Assembly: GCA_037127315.1 (NCBI GenBank)
Contig: JBBBDQ010001273.1
Span: 3,271,501 to 3,335,500 of the forward strand
Direction: 5' to 3'
Length of the DNA: 64,000 nt
From: Ascarosepion bandense
Taxonomy: Eukaryota; Mollusca; Cephalopoda; Sepiida; Sepiidae
How positions within the stretch are numbered: the stretch's first letter is position 1; every line of letters begins with the position of its first letter. A program made the position numbers and the translations under genes. Shown one piece after another: positions 9,525-19,752 of the stretch. Below the pieces are notes generated by a model that searched no databases, was not told the origin of the DNA, and saw only the letters and a list, made by a program, of their open reading frames with translations.

Positions 9525-9880
9525 TGCGTTGTGGTGCAGTGGATATCGTCTTGGAAGGAGAAATCGGTGAGCCGAGTTCGAATTCCAGTTGAGTACCCTG
9601 CATTCACTTAATCACTAGTACCATTGGGAAAGGTATTAATCCGTCACTTCCCTCCAGTTATGGGTTAAATAACAGGATGGAGACTGGAGGCAACCCATCT
9701 AGTGTTGGTGTCAATAAAAAAAACACCCTTGATAGCCCTGGCGAAGCATCAAGTATTCAGCTATTTGACAAGATTATGAATTTCGCTACAAACTGAGCCA
9801 GGGTTTCAAATGCACAGGGAATACTGGAGGGGTGTAGTGAGTTCTATCTCGGTCATGGCCGCAAGACGACGACGATCAAG
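9525..9880 (+). mobile_element. SINE with variant 3' half
   Basis: The head TGCGTTGTGGTGCAGTGGAT and B-box region GAGTTCGAATTCC are as in the other copies, as is CTCCAGTTATGGGTTAAATA. After about 9680 the sequence departs from the usual body, and instead has CCCTTGATAGCCCTGGCG and GAATTTCGCTACAAACTG. It may be a distinct subfamily or a SINE joined to another repeat. Confidence 0.65.
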
Positions 9881-9904
9881 TGATGTTGTATGAACGTAAA
9901 ACAA

Positions 9905-10120
9905 GGAGGGATTAGAGAATTTGATACTCACAGGACAAATTGAATGAAAGGAAACAGTGGAAAGCAACGTATGACACATTTGATGAGCTTGGGCAAATGG
10001 ATGGAAGAGCAGGGCTTGGAAGGGTTAACACGAGAAGGGGTGTTATAAGCTACAAGGGATAGGAGATGGAGAAGGCTATGATCGCCTATGTCATGAAGGG
10101 ACACAGCACATAGAAGATAC
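9905..10120 (+). mobile_element. RTE-type LINE, extreme C-terminus
   Basis: Translation gives GLENLILTGQIE, then WANGWKS/EEQGLEG and AMIAYVMKGHST-like pieces, matching the end of the copy at 11341-11793. Frameshifted. Confidence 0.65.
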
Positions 10121-10479
10121 TTTCTTTTGTGTATATGCGGACAGTGGTCTTTTGTTGTATTCATTTCAACATATTTTATATCGAGTCATTAACAAAAAGT
10201 TAAGACCATTTATCTGTAACAAAGTTATTTCTATTTTTTGGCATTACTTTGCATCGTAAAAGATTACATGATGTAATAACATTTTGCTATTACATCAGCA
10301 ATTATTCACACAGGTTTTAAGTTGAAAAATGTTTCTCAATGCCATAACAGTGAGAATCTGCCGTAATAATTTCAACATAATGGATTCTGTGTCCCAGTAA
10401 TTTGCAATGTTTCTTCTTGATTGTCAGTATTGATTCACAGTTGTTCATATATTCCTTAAAATTTCCTTATTACTCAGCT

Positions 10480-10590
10480 ATTCCGTCCATGGAATAGTCA
10501 GCATTCTTCGGTAGATCGACATATTTCTGGGCTTAAGTCTCTTCTTCATCTGTGAAGGAAATTATCTAACATTCAATGCAATATAAGCGA
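10480..10590 (-). mobile_element. RTE-type LINE, short C-terminal fragment
   Basis: Plus-strand words TCCATGGAATAGTCAGCATTC and CTTAAGTCTCTTCTTCATC parallel the reverse complement of the RTE C-terminal coding region seen near 9130-9200 and 47440-47510. Confidence 0.5.
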
Positions 10591-10863
10591 TTATGTTTTA
10601 TGCAACAACTTCAACATTTTTGTGTTGGTGCTGAAAAAACATATCGGTCTAATCAAAACAGAACATTTAAAAGAAGATCTAGTCAAACTATTTTCAACTT
10701 AAAAAATGTATAATCACTGGTGGCCGAAATATTAAGGGCTTTGAAAATAAAGAAAAAATATACATTTTGCGTTGTTAGACTCAACCACTTATTTGAGTAG
10801 ACCTTTAAAAAAGAAAATTAGTAAAGAAAAAATTACATTTTCCAATATCATCCCTTTGGCTCT

Positions 10864-11170
10864 CACACGATCTACCGGAGGCTCGTGGTGGTATGTCTGA
10901 AAAGTCCACACGATCCTCCGGTGGGTTGTTTTCCAATTTCTTTTCTATGAAAATTACTGGGGTAGGATGCTATGATTGATTGCTTATGAGATCATGATAC
11001 ACTAGAACCATATTTTTAAAAAAATATTTTTAATACAGAAAATGAAAGTTAGTGTCAATGTAATACCTGTATATTGAGAGTTTTTCAACGACCTACTGGT
11101 GGGTTGTGTGCGACTCTGGGTTGAAAAATAGACTCAGATACTGAAGGGTACACCAGTGGGTCGTGGGTAA
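10864..11170. repeat. Cluster of four related CCGG/CACACGA palindromic motifs
   Basis: CACACGATCTACCGGAG (10864), CCACACGATCCTCCGGTGGG (about 10906), ACCTACTGGTGGGTTGTG (11091) and ACCAGTGGGTCGTGGG (about 11152) are variants of one partly palindromic motif. They may be termini of a small DNA transposon. TTAACGCGTTAA at 11290 is a possible piggyBac-like edge. Not resolved further. Confidence 0.4.
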
Positions 11171-11340
11171 TATATATTACTTATAAAATCCTTGTCTCAT
11201 CTATGAAAAAATATCAAAACACAAAGTTGCTTGTACCAAAATTAAATAAGGTAAAGTGTTAGGACAACAAGGGAAACGAAGCTTGGGAGTTAACGCGTTA
11301 ATACTTTACTTATTTTCTGAAAGGTGTCTTTCGTTTTCTT

Positions 11341-11793
11341 ATGGGGCTTCGAATATCGGTTAGATTTTTACAGTTTCTATCTGTCCTTCAATACGGCAGT
11401 GAATACTGGACAATCTCATCAAAGATGAAGAAAAGACTTAAAGCAACTGAAATGTGGTTCTACAGAAGGTTGATGAGGATGCCTTGGACCGAACATGTGA
11501 GCAACGACAAAGTTTTGGAAAGGATGGAAATGAAAAGAAATCTGATACTTAACATCAGGAAAATACAGCTGAACTTTCTGGGACATGTAATGAGGAAGGA
11601 GCGCTTGGAGAATCTGATACGCACAGGACAGATAGAGAGAAATAGTGACAGAGGAAATAACGTATGCCATAATTGATGGGCTTGAGCAAATGGAGAGCAG
11701 GGTTTGGGAGGGGTAACAAGAACAAGGTTGTTAAGAGATACAAGGGATAGAGAGATGTGAAAAGGCCATGATCGCCAACGCCTTGAATAAGAT
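11341..11793 (+). pseudogene. RTE-type LINE reverse transcriptase, C-terminal domain
   Basis: An open frame of 111 codons encodes the post-RT region typical of RTE-type non-LTR elements: LQYGSEYWTISSKMKKRL, TEMWFYRRLMRMPW, LNFLGHVMRKERLENLI. A frameshift ends it at 11676, but family sequence continues in other frames to about 11793 (RDTRDREM, AMIANALNK). The RT domain itself is absent, as expected from 5' truncation or decay. Two fragments of the same region lie on the minus strand just upstream (9060, 10480), one on the plus strand (9905), and another at 47250. Confidence 0.75.
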
Positions 11794-12086
11794 GTCCCTT
11801 AATGCATTCTCCTTACTCGATTTCTGTTCCTGGTATTCTTAACATTCACTATACTCAGCTAAACTTTATTAATGAGTAATTCATACTCATATATATATTT
11901 CTGAATGCATGTACTCATGACGGCATAGTTGCTATACCCATTTTCAGCCTTGACAGTTCGTGATTAATAAAACTGTTCGATCTTTTTAAAATCATTTTAA
12001 TAATGTTATCTTTTTACATCTCTCTTATCACAAATGCCTTTCATCTGAGAATTTCTGCGCTGTTTTTGTTTATTTCACTCGATGCT

Positions 12087-12090
<4 letters not shown>

Positions 12091-12118
<28 letters not shown>
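12091..12118. repeat. (CT)n microsatellite
   Basis: Fourteen CT units. The 12120-12480 flank is comparatively GC-rich but holds no recognised gene. Confidence 0.95.
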
Positions 12119-12124
<6 letters not shown>

Positions 12125-12811
12125 CGCTTCAAATTATCCCCCTTTTTCTTCTCAAGCGACGCTCTCAAATCATGACGACCCACTGCTACTTTTTATACCG
12201 ACCCACCTTTCATCTACCCGGGTGCTTTCACTGATTCCACACCAGACCTTCCGCTCGTTCGCGCCGTCCAGCACAAATATTCCATCCCCGCGTCCCACGT
12301 CACAACCACTGCTCGGCTATGGGGTGGTAGTCAGAGGCCGAGGGCAGATAACTTGGCCGTGAATAAGACAAAATAAATATATTTAGATCTAGCCGCGGTA
12401 AATAAATGTCTGCCTGTCACCAACGATTACCGAGATTTTCTTTCAAACTGTCCACTCAAATTACGGGGGTCCTTTCATCTTTTATCGAGCTTCTAATCAA
12501 AAGGAAGAAACGATTAAAGAAGAAGAAGAAGATTAAGTAAAAGAAGAAATGTACATTAGATGAAAAAGAAGGAAAATAAATTACATGAATAAGAATAGAA
12601 GAAGAAAAAGAAAAGGAAAAGAAGGAAATGAATAAGAAATCTACATCAGAGGAAAAGGAAAGAAAAATAAATTTAGCAAAGAAGGAAAAGATAGAGAAGA
12701 AAAAGGAGAAGAAATGTACATTAGATGAAAAGGAAAGAAAAATATATTACACAGAGAAGAAAAAAGAAGAAATGTTCATTAGGTGAAAAAGAAAGAAAAG
12801 TAAATTGGGCG

Positions 12812-12813
<2 letters not shown>

Positions 12814-12906
<93 letters not shown>

Positions 12907-12926
12907 AGAAGAAGAAGAAGAAGAAG
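12814..12926. repeat. Compound trinucleotide repeat (CAA)n-(TAA)n-(GAA)n
   Basis: A run of CAA units changes to about 16 TAA units and then GAA units, giving a spurious poly-Asn frame. This order is typical of a decaying compound microsatellite. Confidence 0.95.
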
Positions 12927-14885
12927 TGCACGATAGATATAGAAAGGAAAGACAAATAAATTAGGCTAATATATGAAGAAGAACAAGAAGAATAAGTAGT
13001 ATTAGTAGTAGAAAAAGAAGAACAATTATTATTAGTAGTAGTATTGTAGTTAAAGAAATGTAAGTTATATGAAAAAGGAAGGAAAATAAATTACTGCATA
13101 TTAGAAAAGAAGAAGCGTAAGTTAGATAAAAATAGACTAAGAAGAAAAAGAAGAAGAAATTGTTAAACAATGTCAAAAAACATGAACGAGGAATAAGCGT
13201 AACAAAAAGAAAACAAAACTGTTAAAATCTCTGTTTTCAGAATGCAAGAAACGAATTAAATGCAGAAGAATTCAAGGAAAGAAAGCAACAAAGAAAGCAA
13301 GATCTTGAAAAAGTTGGAAGCAAAGTAACCGGGCACTAAAATATATTACAAAAAGAAACAAAATAAAACAGAAGAAAAAGTCGAAAATATCAATAGCAGA
13401 AAGCGAAAAAGCCCGAATCATCATATTATATGAAATAATACCAACAAAAGACCACCGTTTGTGATGACGCGATTAACTTACTTCTCACCAAAAGTAGAAA
13501 TGTTGTTCAAGCCTAAGAGGTGACAAACCGATTTTTTACACAGATGGGCTTTTACAACTTCAAAGATTGGCGTGACACAATCTTTCCCTCTCTTTTGTTG
13601 GCCATGTTGAGCATTATTTAAGCCTGAGAAATAAATACTAAAAGTAGTTAAGAGACTAAAGGTAAAAGAGAATTAAAGCGAGGAAATAAAAGAAAAACGA
13701 GGAGGAAGAATGAAAAAAACGAAGAAGTAGAAAAGAGTAAAAATCAAATAAAGGAAATGAGAAGAAGAAAGTAAAGAATAAACAAATTGTTGCAATATAT
13801 TTTTTGTAAAAATAAAAAATTTCTCTTTAGCCAAGAGATTTATCAACAGAGATTAATTGTAACAAAAAAATGTAATTTAAAAAGAAAAAAGAGAGCGACA
13901 CAGAGAACAGTTTCCTAAATAAAAGATATAATTAAACAGTTTCGAATTTTCGCCATAGGTTTTGTGGTTCGATTTCAGTTAAAGCCTTGTCCTGAAATAA
14001 TCTTTGTCTTGAAGCAGGTAGTCGCGATTCGTTTAGAAAAGTAGCGCAATGCCATATTCGTCGCCTTCTGCAAGTCCCGTGTTGTGATTACCGCAGTAAA
14101 TAAGATGGTGAGTGTGAGGATATTATCCCAAAATATAAAAGCGAAGGAAATAAAAAAAAAATCTCCAAAAACAGAAATATTTGGACACAGATACGAAACA
14201 ATGTGAATATCAGAAATAGGTTTAACGTCATAATTTTGGAAAGGGGAGAATGAAAACTTATTAAACTGTTAAAAAACATCAAGGCAGACATACAGTATTA
14301 AAAAAGCAAAAAAAGGATGTTTAAATCATGTTGAAAAATAAAAGATGGAAAGAAAGAAAAAAGCTTAAGTTTATATTTCGAAAAAAAGAAGGGGAAAGAA
14401 TGAATATATAAGAAGGAATTTTAAAATAAAAGAAAGAAAGAACGAAGTTTAAAATCATTTTGGGAAGCAAAAACATGTAGAAACAAGTTTAAAATGATAT
14501 TTTTAAAAATAAGGAAAATGTCAAAAAAAAAACAAAATTAAATTCCATTCTGATTAAGAGACCAAAGAATGAATATATATGAAATAAAAAAAATTGTCTT
14601 TTGTGAAGAAAAGATATAAATCAAAAAAAAAAAAAAATGGAAGAAAGAAGAAAAAAAAAAAGAATGGAAGCAAGAAGAAAAAAAAAAGAATGAAAGAAAG
14701 AAGAAAAAAGAAAAAAGAATGGACTAAAAAGAAATGAAAATGTGTTTATTTTGAAAAAGAATGATTGAAGATATATGGTAGAAAAATTTTCAATCATATT
14801 TTAAGATGGATGCCTAAGTATATGACAAAAAGAAAAAATATTAAAATTATATTCTGATAAACAAAAACAAATAAAGTAAAGTAAA

Positions 14886-14886
<1 letters not shown>

Positions 14887-14931
<45 letters not shown>
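14887..14931. repeat. (TA)n microsatellite
   Basis: About 22 TA units inside the purine-rich domain. Confidence 0.95.
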
Positions 14932-14938
<7 letters not shown>

Positions 14939-15429
14939 TGAAAATGAATAAGAAAGAAAAAAATCATATCTGAGAAAGAAAAAATGAATAAGAAAGAACG
15001 AAAAAAAGAAAGAAAGATATGAAAAAAGAAGAGATTAAAAAATTATATTTAGATAAAGAAAGAAAAATATTAAGTCAAACTGAGAAAGAGAGAAACAAGG
15101 AATATGAGAGTAAGAAAGAAAGAATAAAAAAAGAATTCCGAGAAAAATCCGTAACAAATGAGAAAGAAAGTAAAATATTAAATCAAGTTAATGAAAGGGA
15201 GAAAAGGAGAAATATATTTTAAAAAAAGTAAGAAGAAATTGAAGAAAAAAACGATAATGTTCAGAGAGAAAAAAGAAAAACTAAAAAATTGATCTCAGCA
15301 GTAGAATTGAAAGTTGGTGAAGTTGAAAGAAACGAAATGTAGAATAAATTAAAGAAAAATATGAAAACCTATTTATATAATTGAGACAATACAAGATTTC
15401 TTTCAGAAATGAACCGTCTATGAGGATCT

Positions 15430-15517
15430 GTTTGCCTAACATGCCTTTCTACCAGTGAACTACTGAATAAAACAGCAATTTTAGCATTAAGCATTAAGCA
15501 TCGTTACAGTTTAACAA
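15430..15517 (+). repeat. Tail of the (TA)-bracketed tandem family
   Basis: ACCAGTGAACTACTGAATAA and TTAGCATTAAGCATC followed by CAATATATATA match the end of the family at 16160-16222 and 51410-51494 (CCAGTAAACTACT, CAGCATTTTTGG). Confidence 0.6.
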
Positions 15518-15713
15518 TATATATATAGATACAAATGAATAAGGAACCAAGAAAATAGCTGCAACGTTCAAAATATTAATTTAAAATAGTGCTCAATATA
15601 AAAATAAAGCAAATTATTATTAACTACCTGATCAGACATTGTTCTTTCAATGTCGAAACAAAATGTACAATTTTGTAGTAGTTTGTAGTTTTTACATGTT
15701 CTAAAGTATAATT

Positions 15714-15720
<7 letters not shown>
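15518..15720 (+). mobile_element. Hammerhead-bearing unit bracketed by (TA)n
   Basis: A ~200-bp unit between a short TA run (about 15518) and (TA)n at 15721-15760. Block order equals the minus-strand unit at 7678-7951: AACGTTCAAAATATTAAT, GTGCTCAATAT, hammerhead, tail ACATGTTCTAAAGTATAA. No open frame. Size and layout fit a retrozyme or solo PLE repeat. Confidence 0.72.
15622..15683 (+). ncRNA. Complete hammerhead ribozyme fold (one core change)
   Basis: All elements are present in order. Stem I: AACTAC (15622-15627) with GTAGTT (15678-15683). Core CTGATCA (15628-15634). Stem II: GACATTG-TTCTTT-CAATGTC (15635-15654). GAAA (15655-15658). Stem III: CAAAAT-GTACA-ATTTTG (15659-15675). Cleavage triplet GTA ends at 15677. 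The canonical core is CUGANGA, so the second G is C here. That position (G8) is catalytic, so this copy is probably inactive. The relative at 7739 keeps CTGATGA. Confidence 0.85.
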
Positions 15721-15760
<40 letters not shown>

Positions 15761-15762
<2 letters not shown>

Positions 15763-16222
15763 GAGCACTTTATGACTTCACACTTCAGCACATTTGTTTT
15801 TTCATAACAGAAAGTTTTAAAAAAAAAACACTAAAGTGAAGACATTACAATAATGCTTTCACTAAATTTCGAAGTCGGCATAACTCTGCTCGGCTAAGTG
15901 AAAAACACCGCCACATTAATTCTATTAACGCTTTATCTCGATCCTGATACCGGGCACTTTATGATTTCACGCTTCAGGACTTTTGTTTCTTCTGCAACAA
16001 AGATAAAAAAAAACAAAGCACTAAAGTGAAGACATAACGCTTTCAGGAAACTTCGAAGTCGGCATAACTTTGCTCAGCTAAGTGACAAACTTTTCCACGT
16101 TAATTCTATTAAGGTTCTATTTTTATCTTGTTATCGAGCGCTTTACGACAAAAAATTGGCTTGTACCAGTAAACTACTAAAAAAAAAAATCAGCATTTTT
16201 GGAATCATTACAATTCGACAGT
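15761..16222 (+). repeat. Tandem ~187-bp repeat between two (TA)n tracts
   Basis: Two units (15761-15949 and 15950-16133), each starting CCGAGCACTTTATGA or CCGGGCACTTTATGA and containing CACTAAAGTGAAGACAT and TTCGAAGTCGGCATAACT, plus the beginning of a third, then a shared tail. (TA)n at 15721-15760 and 16221-16237 flank it. Related single units are at 51250-51493 and 7265-7345 (minus). Confidence 0.85.
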
Positions 16223-16605
16223 ATATATATATATATTTGTTTTGACCGTTATCTTTAATGGAAAATCGTTTTTTCCTATGATTAAAATGTGCATTTTAAT
16301 TATCTACCAGCCTAGATGTTCGAGAAAACTTCTTTGAAGAATGTATATTTTCCGGCAGGATTCAATCCTTGCATACTCACACATGCTGGCATTAAATATG
16401 GTGGGTTTTACCAATCAACCACAGAAGATTTCATGGTAACTAAAGTCCGAATTCGGCATTTTAAATACATATTTTCCTGGTTTCTTTTCGAAACACCTAT
16501 CTCTGCTCGGGATCGTATCCTAATGTAAACAAACGCAACCGAAGTCAATATTACTAAATTATATGGAAACTTCGAATTGGTATTAACCGACATTTAAATT
16601 TATTT

Positions 16606-16608
<3 letters not shown>

Positions 16609-16644
<36 letters not shown>
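16609..16644. repeat. (TA)n microsatellite
   Basis: About 18 TA units. The 16240-16600 flank shows no gene; its open frames on both strands overlap and lack family features. Confidence 0.95.
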
Positions 16645-16647
<3 letters not shown>

Positions 16648-17028
16648 GTACGTATATAATATCTCAAAGGAGATCAATAGAATAAAATGGCGGTTTGAAT
16701 AAGATTGGGAACCAATAAACAAAAAGGGAAATTAACTACAAAAGGAATTAATAATGAACACATGAAAAACATAAAAAAATAGAGGAAGTGAGGAAAAGAA
16801 AAAAGCAAGAGAGAGATGGATTGTTGTGAGAAATAAAAAGTGAATGAATAATGAATCTCATAGAAAATGAAGAACGAGAAACGATAGCGACAAAGAGAGG
16901 GTGGGAGAGAGTGAGAGATAGATGGTAAGAAAGATGGTGCAAAGAGGGAGGTTGGAGGAGAGGAGAAAAAGAAAGCGAAGTAATTAAAAACGGAAATCAA
17001 CGAAAACAGGAAGAGCTTCATGTAGAAA

Positions 17029-17157
17029 ATGGCGGAAAGTGTTTCAGAGATGGAGAAAATTCTTCAGGGCGAAAAGGTGTTGATGGCTGCTGCATCGGAA
17101 ATGAGGCTGATGGTGGGTGTTTTGCACAAAAGGGTCGCTGCCTTTGACAACACGTGA
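17029..17157 (+). CDS. Candidate first exon or micro-ORF, 42 codons
   Basis: ATG in a strong initiation context (GAAAATGG) opens a 42-codon frame starting MAESVSEMEK and continuing with KVLMAAASEMRLMVG and HKRVAAFD: amphipathic and balanced in composition, unlike the surrounding low-complexity frames. The frame ends at TGA inside CACGTGACAG, where CAC/GTGACA could be a weak splice donor. A GC-rich patch (GGCGGCGGCGGG, about 17213) follows, and a purine-rich stretch (16670-17020) precedes. I do not recognise the protein. It could be a 5' exon of a host gene, a micro-ORF or chance. Confidence 0.3.
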   Translation: MAESVSEMEKILQGEKVLMAAASEMRLMVGVLHKRVAAFDNT

Positions 17158-17459
17158 CAGTAAACTCGCGACCAAGATGTTCTGTTGCAAGCACCTGTCT
17201 CGGTGCCAGCGGCGGCGGCGGGTTTCACGTCTGTGGTGAAGATGAAAGGGAAATGAGAAAGGGAAAATGGGATCGATTAAAACAATAGTTGAGATCTTTC
17301 GCCCCCATTTTTTTCTTTCTTTCTTTGCTTTATTCCTTTCTTTCTTTTAACTTCTCTTTCGACATTTCTGTTACATTTTCGCTTCGATGGACTCTTAGAT
17401 TGACAGAAAGTGACACGTTATTGAAAATTCTAGTTGTGGTGTTTTGAGAAAGTAAGACA

Positions 17460-17521
17460 AAGAAGAAGAAGAAGAAGAAGAAGAAGAAGAAGAAGAAGAA
17501 GAAGAAGAAGAAGAAGAAGAA
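17460..17521. repeat. (GAA)n microsatellite
   Basis: About 20 uninterrupted GAA units on the plus strand. Its shadow frames encode poly-Phe or poly-Leu. Confidence 0.95.
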
Positions 17522-17699
17522 AGGAGGAGGTAGAGAACAATATAGTATTAAAAGAAAAAACAAATATTTTTAAGAAAGATAGAAGTCCCGAAATGTAACA
17601 ACAACTTTCTCTTATAACAATAACAAAAAAAATAATAATAATAAAAAGCCTTACAGTAAGTACCGTCATATATTGTCTAAAATTGAGCATACATGATGA

Positions 17700-18010
17700 A
17701 AAATGTCAAAAACTTAATAAAAACAAAGTTTTATTGTTAAAATCTTTCTTTTATTAGTAAGAAAAAAAAGCAAATGATTTTTTTTTCTTATTAAATGATA
17801 TCTTTTATTCTTTATCGAACGATCGGAATTTTGTTTAAAAATATTGTCTCCCTTGCATCATCGGTGGGAATGAATAAAAGTCTAGTAAAGAAAAATTTAA
17901 ATTTTTTTTGTGATGAAAAACACATTGATCTGGACATTTTTACCAAAATATAAATGTTTATAGGATTGTAATGAAACTTTCACGACTTATTCACAAACGA
18001 ATGAATTAAA
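17700..18010 (-). repeat. Unclassified AT-rich repeat
   Basis: The minus strand contains CGTTTGTGAATAAGT, GAAAGTTTCATT and GTGTTTTTCATCAC, matching 42750-42840 (ATTTGTGAATAAGTACT, AAAGTTTCATTG, GTGTTTTTCATCG). A related copy may lie at 53270-53523. No coding features. Confidence 0.5.
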
Positions 18011-18142
18011 TGAACAATGTTTCTTTTTTTAGAAAATATTCGTGAATTTTTTTTTTAACATATGTTACTCCTTTAATTTAATCTTATGAAATTTCGAGAA
18101 ATTCAAATTCAAATCATATTAATTCAACTTTAACTCTGCTAA

Positions 18143-18342
18143 TCAGTTAGTCAGTTAGGTGCCATACCTAATACTCGCTTGGACGATCATGTCTCTAAAG
18201 AGACAAAACTGATTGGTTAGAAAATTTTCATGCAGTATGTTGCAGTTACTTTCTGCAATAGACTGTTGTCAAGCAAGGCTGTAGAATCCTATCTGTTCTG
18301 CTATTTAACCCATAGCTGGAGGGGGAAGAAACGGGCTAATAC
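18143..18342 (-). mobile_element. tRNA-derived SINE, head truncated
   Basis: The reverse copy starts with TCAGTTAGTCAGTTAGG and runs to CATAGCTGGAGGGGGAAG, then stops before the tRNA-like head, abutting a LINE fragment. Confidence 0.8.
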
Positions 18343-18344
18343 TA

Positions 18345-18432
18345 GCGAGAAAAGAAACTGTGGAGCAGAAGTGGCGGTTAACGTTAGCTATTTCAAAAGT
18401 AAATGCGTGAGACCTTGATGTCGATCTTGTTA
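18345..18432 (-). mobile_element. CR1/L2-like LINE scrap
   Basis: AGAAAAGAAACTGTGGAGCA and GTAAATGCGTGAGACC match the reverse complement of the LINE C-terminal region (also at 19097-19170). It is sandwiched between two SINEs. Confidence 0.65.
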
Positions 18433-18676
18433 GTCAGTCAGTCAGTCAGTCACTTAAGTGCCATATCTGATACACGCTTTGGGCGATTATGTCTCGAAAG
18501 TGATATGACTGACTGGGCAGAAGATTATCCTGCAATAGGTTGCCATTGGTTTCTGTGGTAGACCATTTGCCAGCCATAGATATAGAACCCAATCTGTCCT
18601 ATTATTTAACCCATAACTAAATTGAAAAGACGGATTAATATCTTTCCCAAGGGTATTTAACACGCTTAAATTCATG
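18433..18676 (-). mobile_element. tRNA-derived SINE, head truncated
   Basis: The reverse copy starts in a (AGTC)n run. Body blocks ACTGGGCAGAAGATTATCC, AACCCAATCTGTCCTATT and CTTTCCCAAGGGTATTTA are clear. The tRNA-like head is replaced by LINE sequence. Confidence 0.8.
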
Positions 18677-18942
18677 TATTTGAGGCATCAGTAAAAAAAA
18701 GCTCGTCACAGCAGTTGATGTGAAAATACGTGTAGAGGGATACCACATCATGTCAGTGAGAGAGTGACTGATATCGAGATACCTGGTCAGGATCGATTAC
18801 ATTAGAAATCCTTCTTTGGATTTTGTCAAGAACGTCGAGATGAATAGCAGGAGCACCAGACCAGATATGGCAACAATATTCAATGCACAGACGAATGGTA
18901 GATTTGTAAATGTGAAAAATGGATTCTGACCAGTAAAATGCC
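18677..18942 (-). mobile_element. CR1/L2-like LINE, thumb-region fragment
   Basis: The minus strand encodes FHIYKSTIRLCIEYCCHIWS and LDVLDKIQRRISNVIDPD, equivalent to ILQIYKSTIRPCIEYCCHIW in the 22-kb copy. Immediately upstream on the same strand another LINE copy ends, so two copies lie head to tail. Confidence 0.75.
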
Positions 18943-19195
18943 ACTAGTATGCACAGAATTTCAGGGAGTGATAGGGATTAAAAATGGACAAAAGGTGAAG
19001 GGGGATTCAAGAAGACAGAAAATGACAATTGACTTTTTGAAGTTTGTAGTTATCAGAGGACCAAGTAAAACGAAGAGAGTTCCACGGGAGGGGGAGTGTG
19101 AGAAAAGAAACTCTTGGAGTAGAAATGGCAATTGCATTTAACTATTTCAGCAGTAAACAAGTGGGACCTAGATGCCAATCTAATATCTGCTTAAA
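18943..19195 (-). mobile_element. LINE C-terminus and 3' UTR, joined to EEP region by deletion
   Basis: The minus strand carries the SFFSRT-L-WNSL-like C-terminus and a shortened 3' UTR (GTGCATACTAGTGGCATTTT corresponds to GCGCACCAGTGGCAGTACTG). At about 19195 it joins directly to the endonuclease coding region, so the whole RT core has been deleted. Confidence 0.7.
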
Positions 19196-19752
19196 TTTGT
19201 GTAGTCAGGACACCAGGAAAAAAATAAGCTCATCATCGCAGTTGAGAGCGAAGGTCTGTGAGCCGAAAGAGTTATTTATGGACACTATGATATGATCTGA
19301 GTTGCCAAGATGGCAGAGCTGCAGAGTGCGATATGTGTCAGAGGTAGAGGTAAATAAGAAATCAAGAAGAGAAGTGTGTCCGTCAGGATTACTAGAGAAA
19401 CATGTGGGGATGTTCACCGTTTGTATGAGTGATTCATTGATAGAAATGTTCAGGGTTTGGATGAAGCGAGATCAGAGACAGGAGGATTAAGCCATCTGGT
19501 AGGAATTGAAGTCATCAAACACAAGGATATTTGCAAACGGCTGTAGAGATGGGGTATTTATATTATGAGAAATACTATCTAGCACACAACAGTCATGAGA
19601 GGAACAGAAACGATAGAGAAGAGACAGCTGATTGAGTTTAATAGAGAGAGAAACGGAGACACATGAAAGAATTTTCTGTAGATTCAAGAGAGATTTTCCT
19701 ATTCAGAGAGAGATGTTCCCGAACATAAAATCCCAAGTCATGCATATGAACA
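19196..19752 (-). pseudogene. LINE EEP endonuclease, C-terminal two-thirds
   Basis: Apurinic-type endonuclease/exonuclease/phosphatase (EEP) domain that nicks target DNA in non-LTR retrotransposons. On the minus strand the pieces run in order: YVREHLSLNRKISLEST, SHNINTPSLQPFANILVFDD (the GDFN-type motif, here DDFNSYQ) and LLDFLFTSTSD...LGNSDHIIVSI, which contains the terminal SDH catalytic motif. The first Asp of GDFN-type is D but the preceding G is D. Frames shift between pieces. The N-terminal third lies at 20067-20319, beyond an inserted SINE. Confidence 0.78.

Larger units (their letters stand above)
12480..15400. repeat. Purine-rich low-complexity domain
   Basis: Nearly 3 kb dominated by A and G on the plus strand, with recurring GAAGAAGA, AAAGAAAGAA and GGAAAATAAATTA motifs. 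Intervals around 13420-13660 and 13930-14110 are less skewed but show no gene. Open frames here (for example 15019-15222, Lys/Glu-rich) are compositional. Confidence 0.8.

Noticed and set aside
12725..12964. Open frame with poly-Asn and poly-Glu
   Set aside because: It translates the compound trinucleotide microsatellite.
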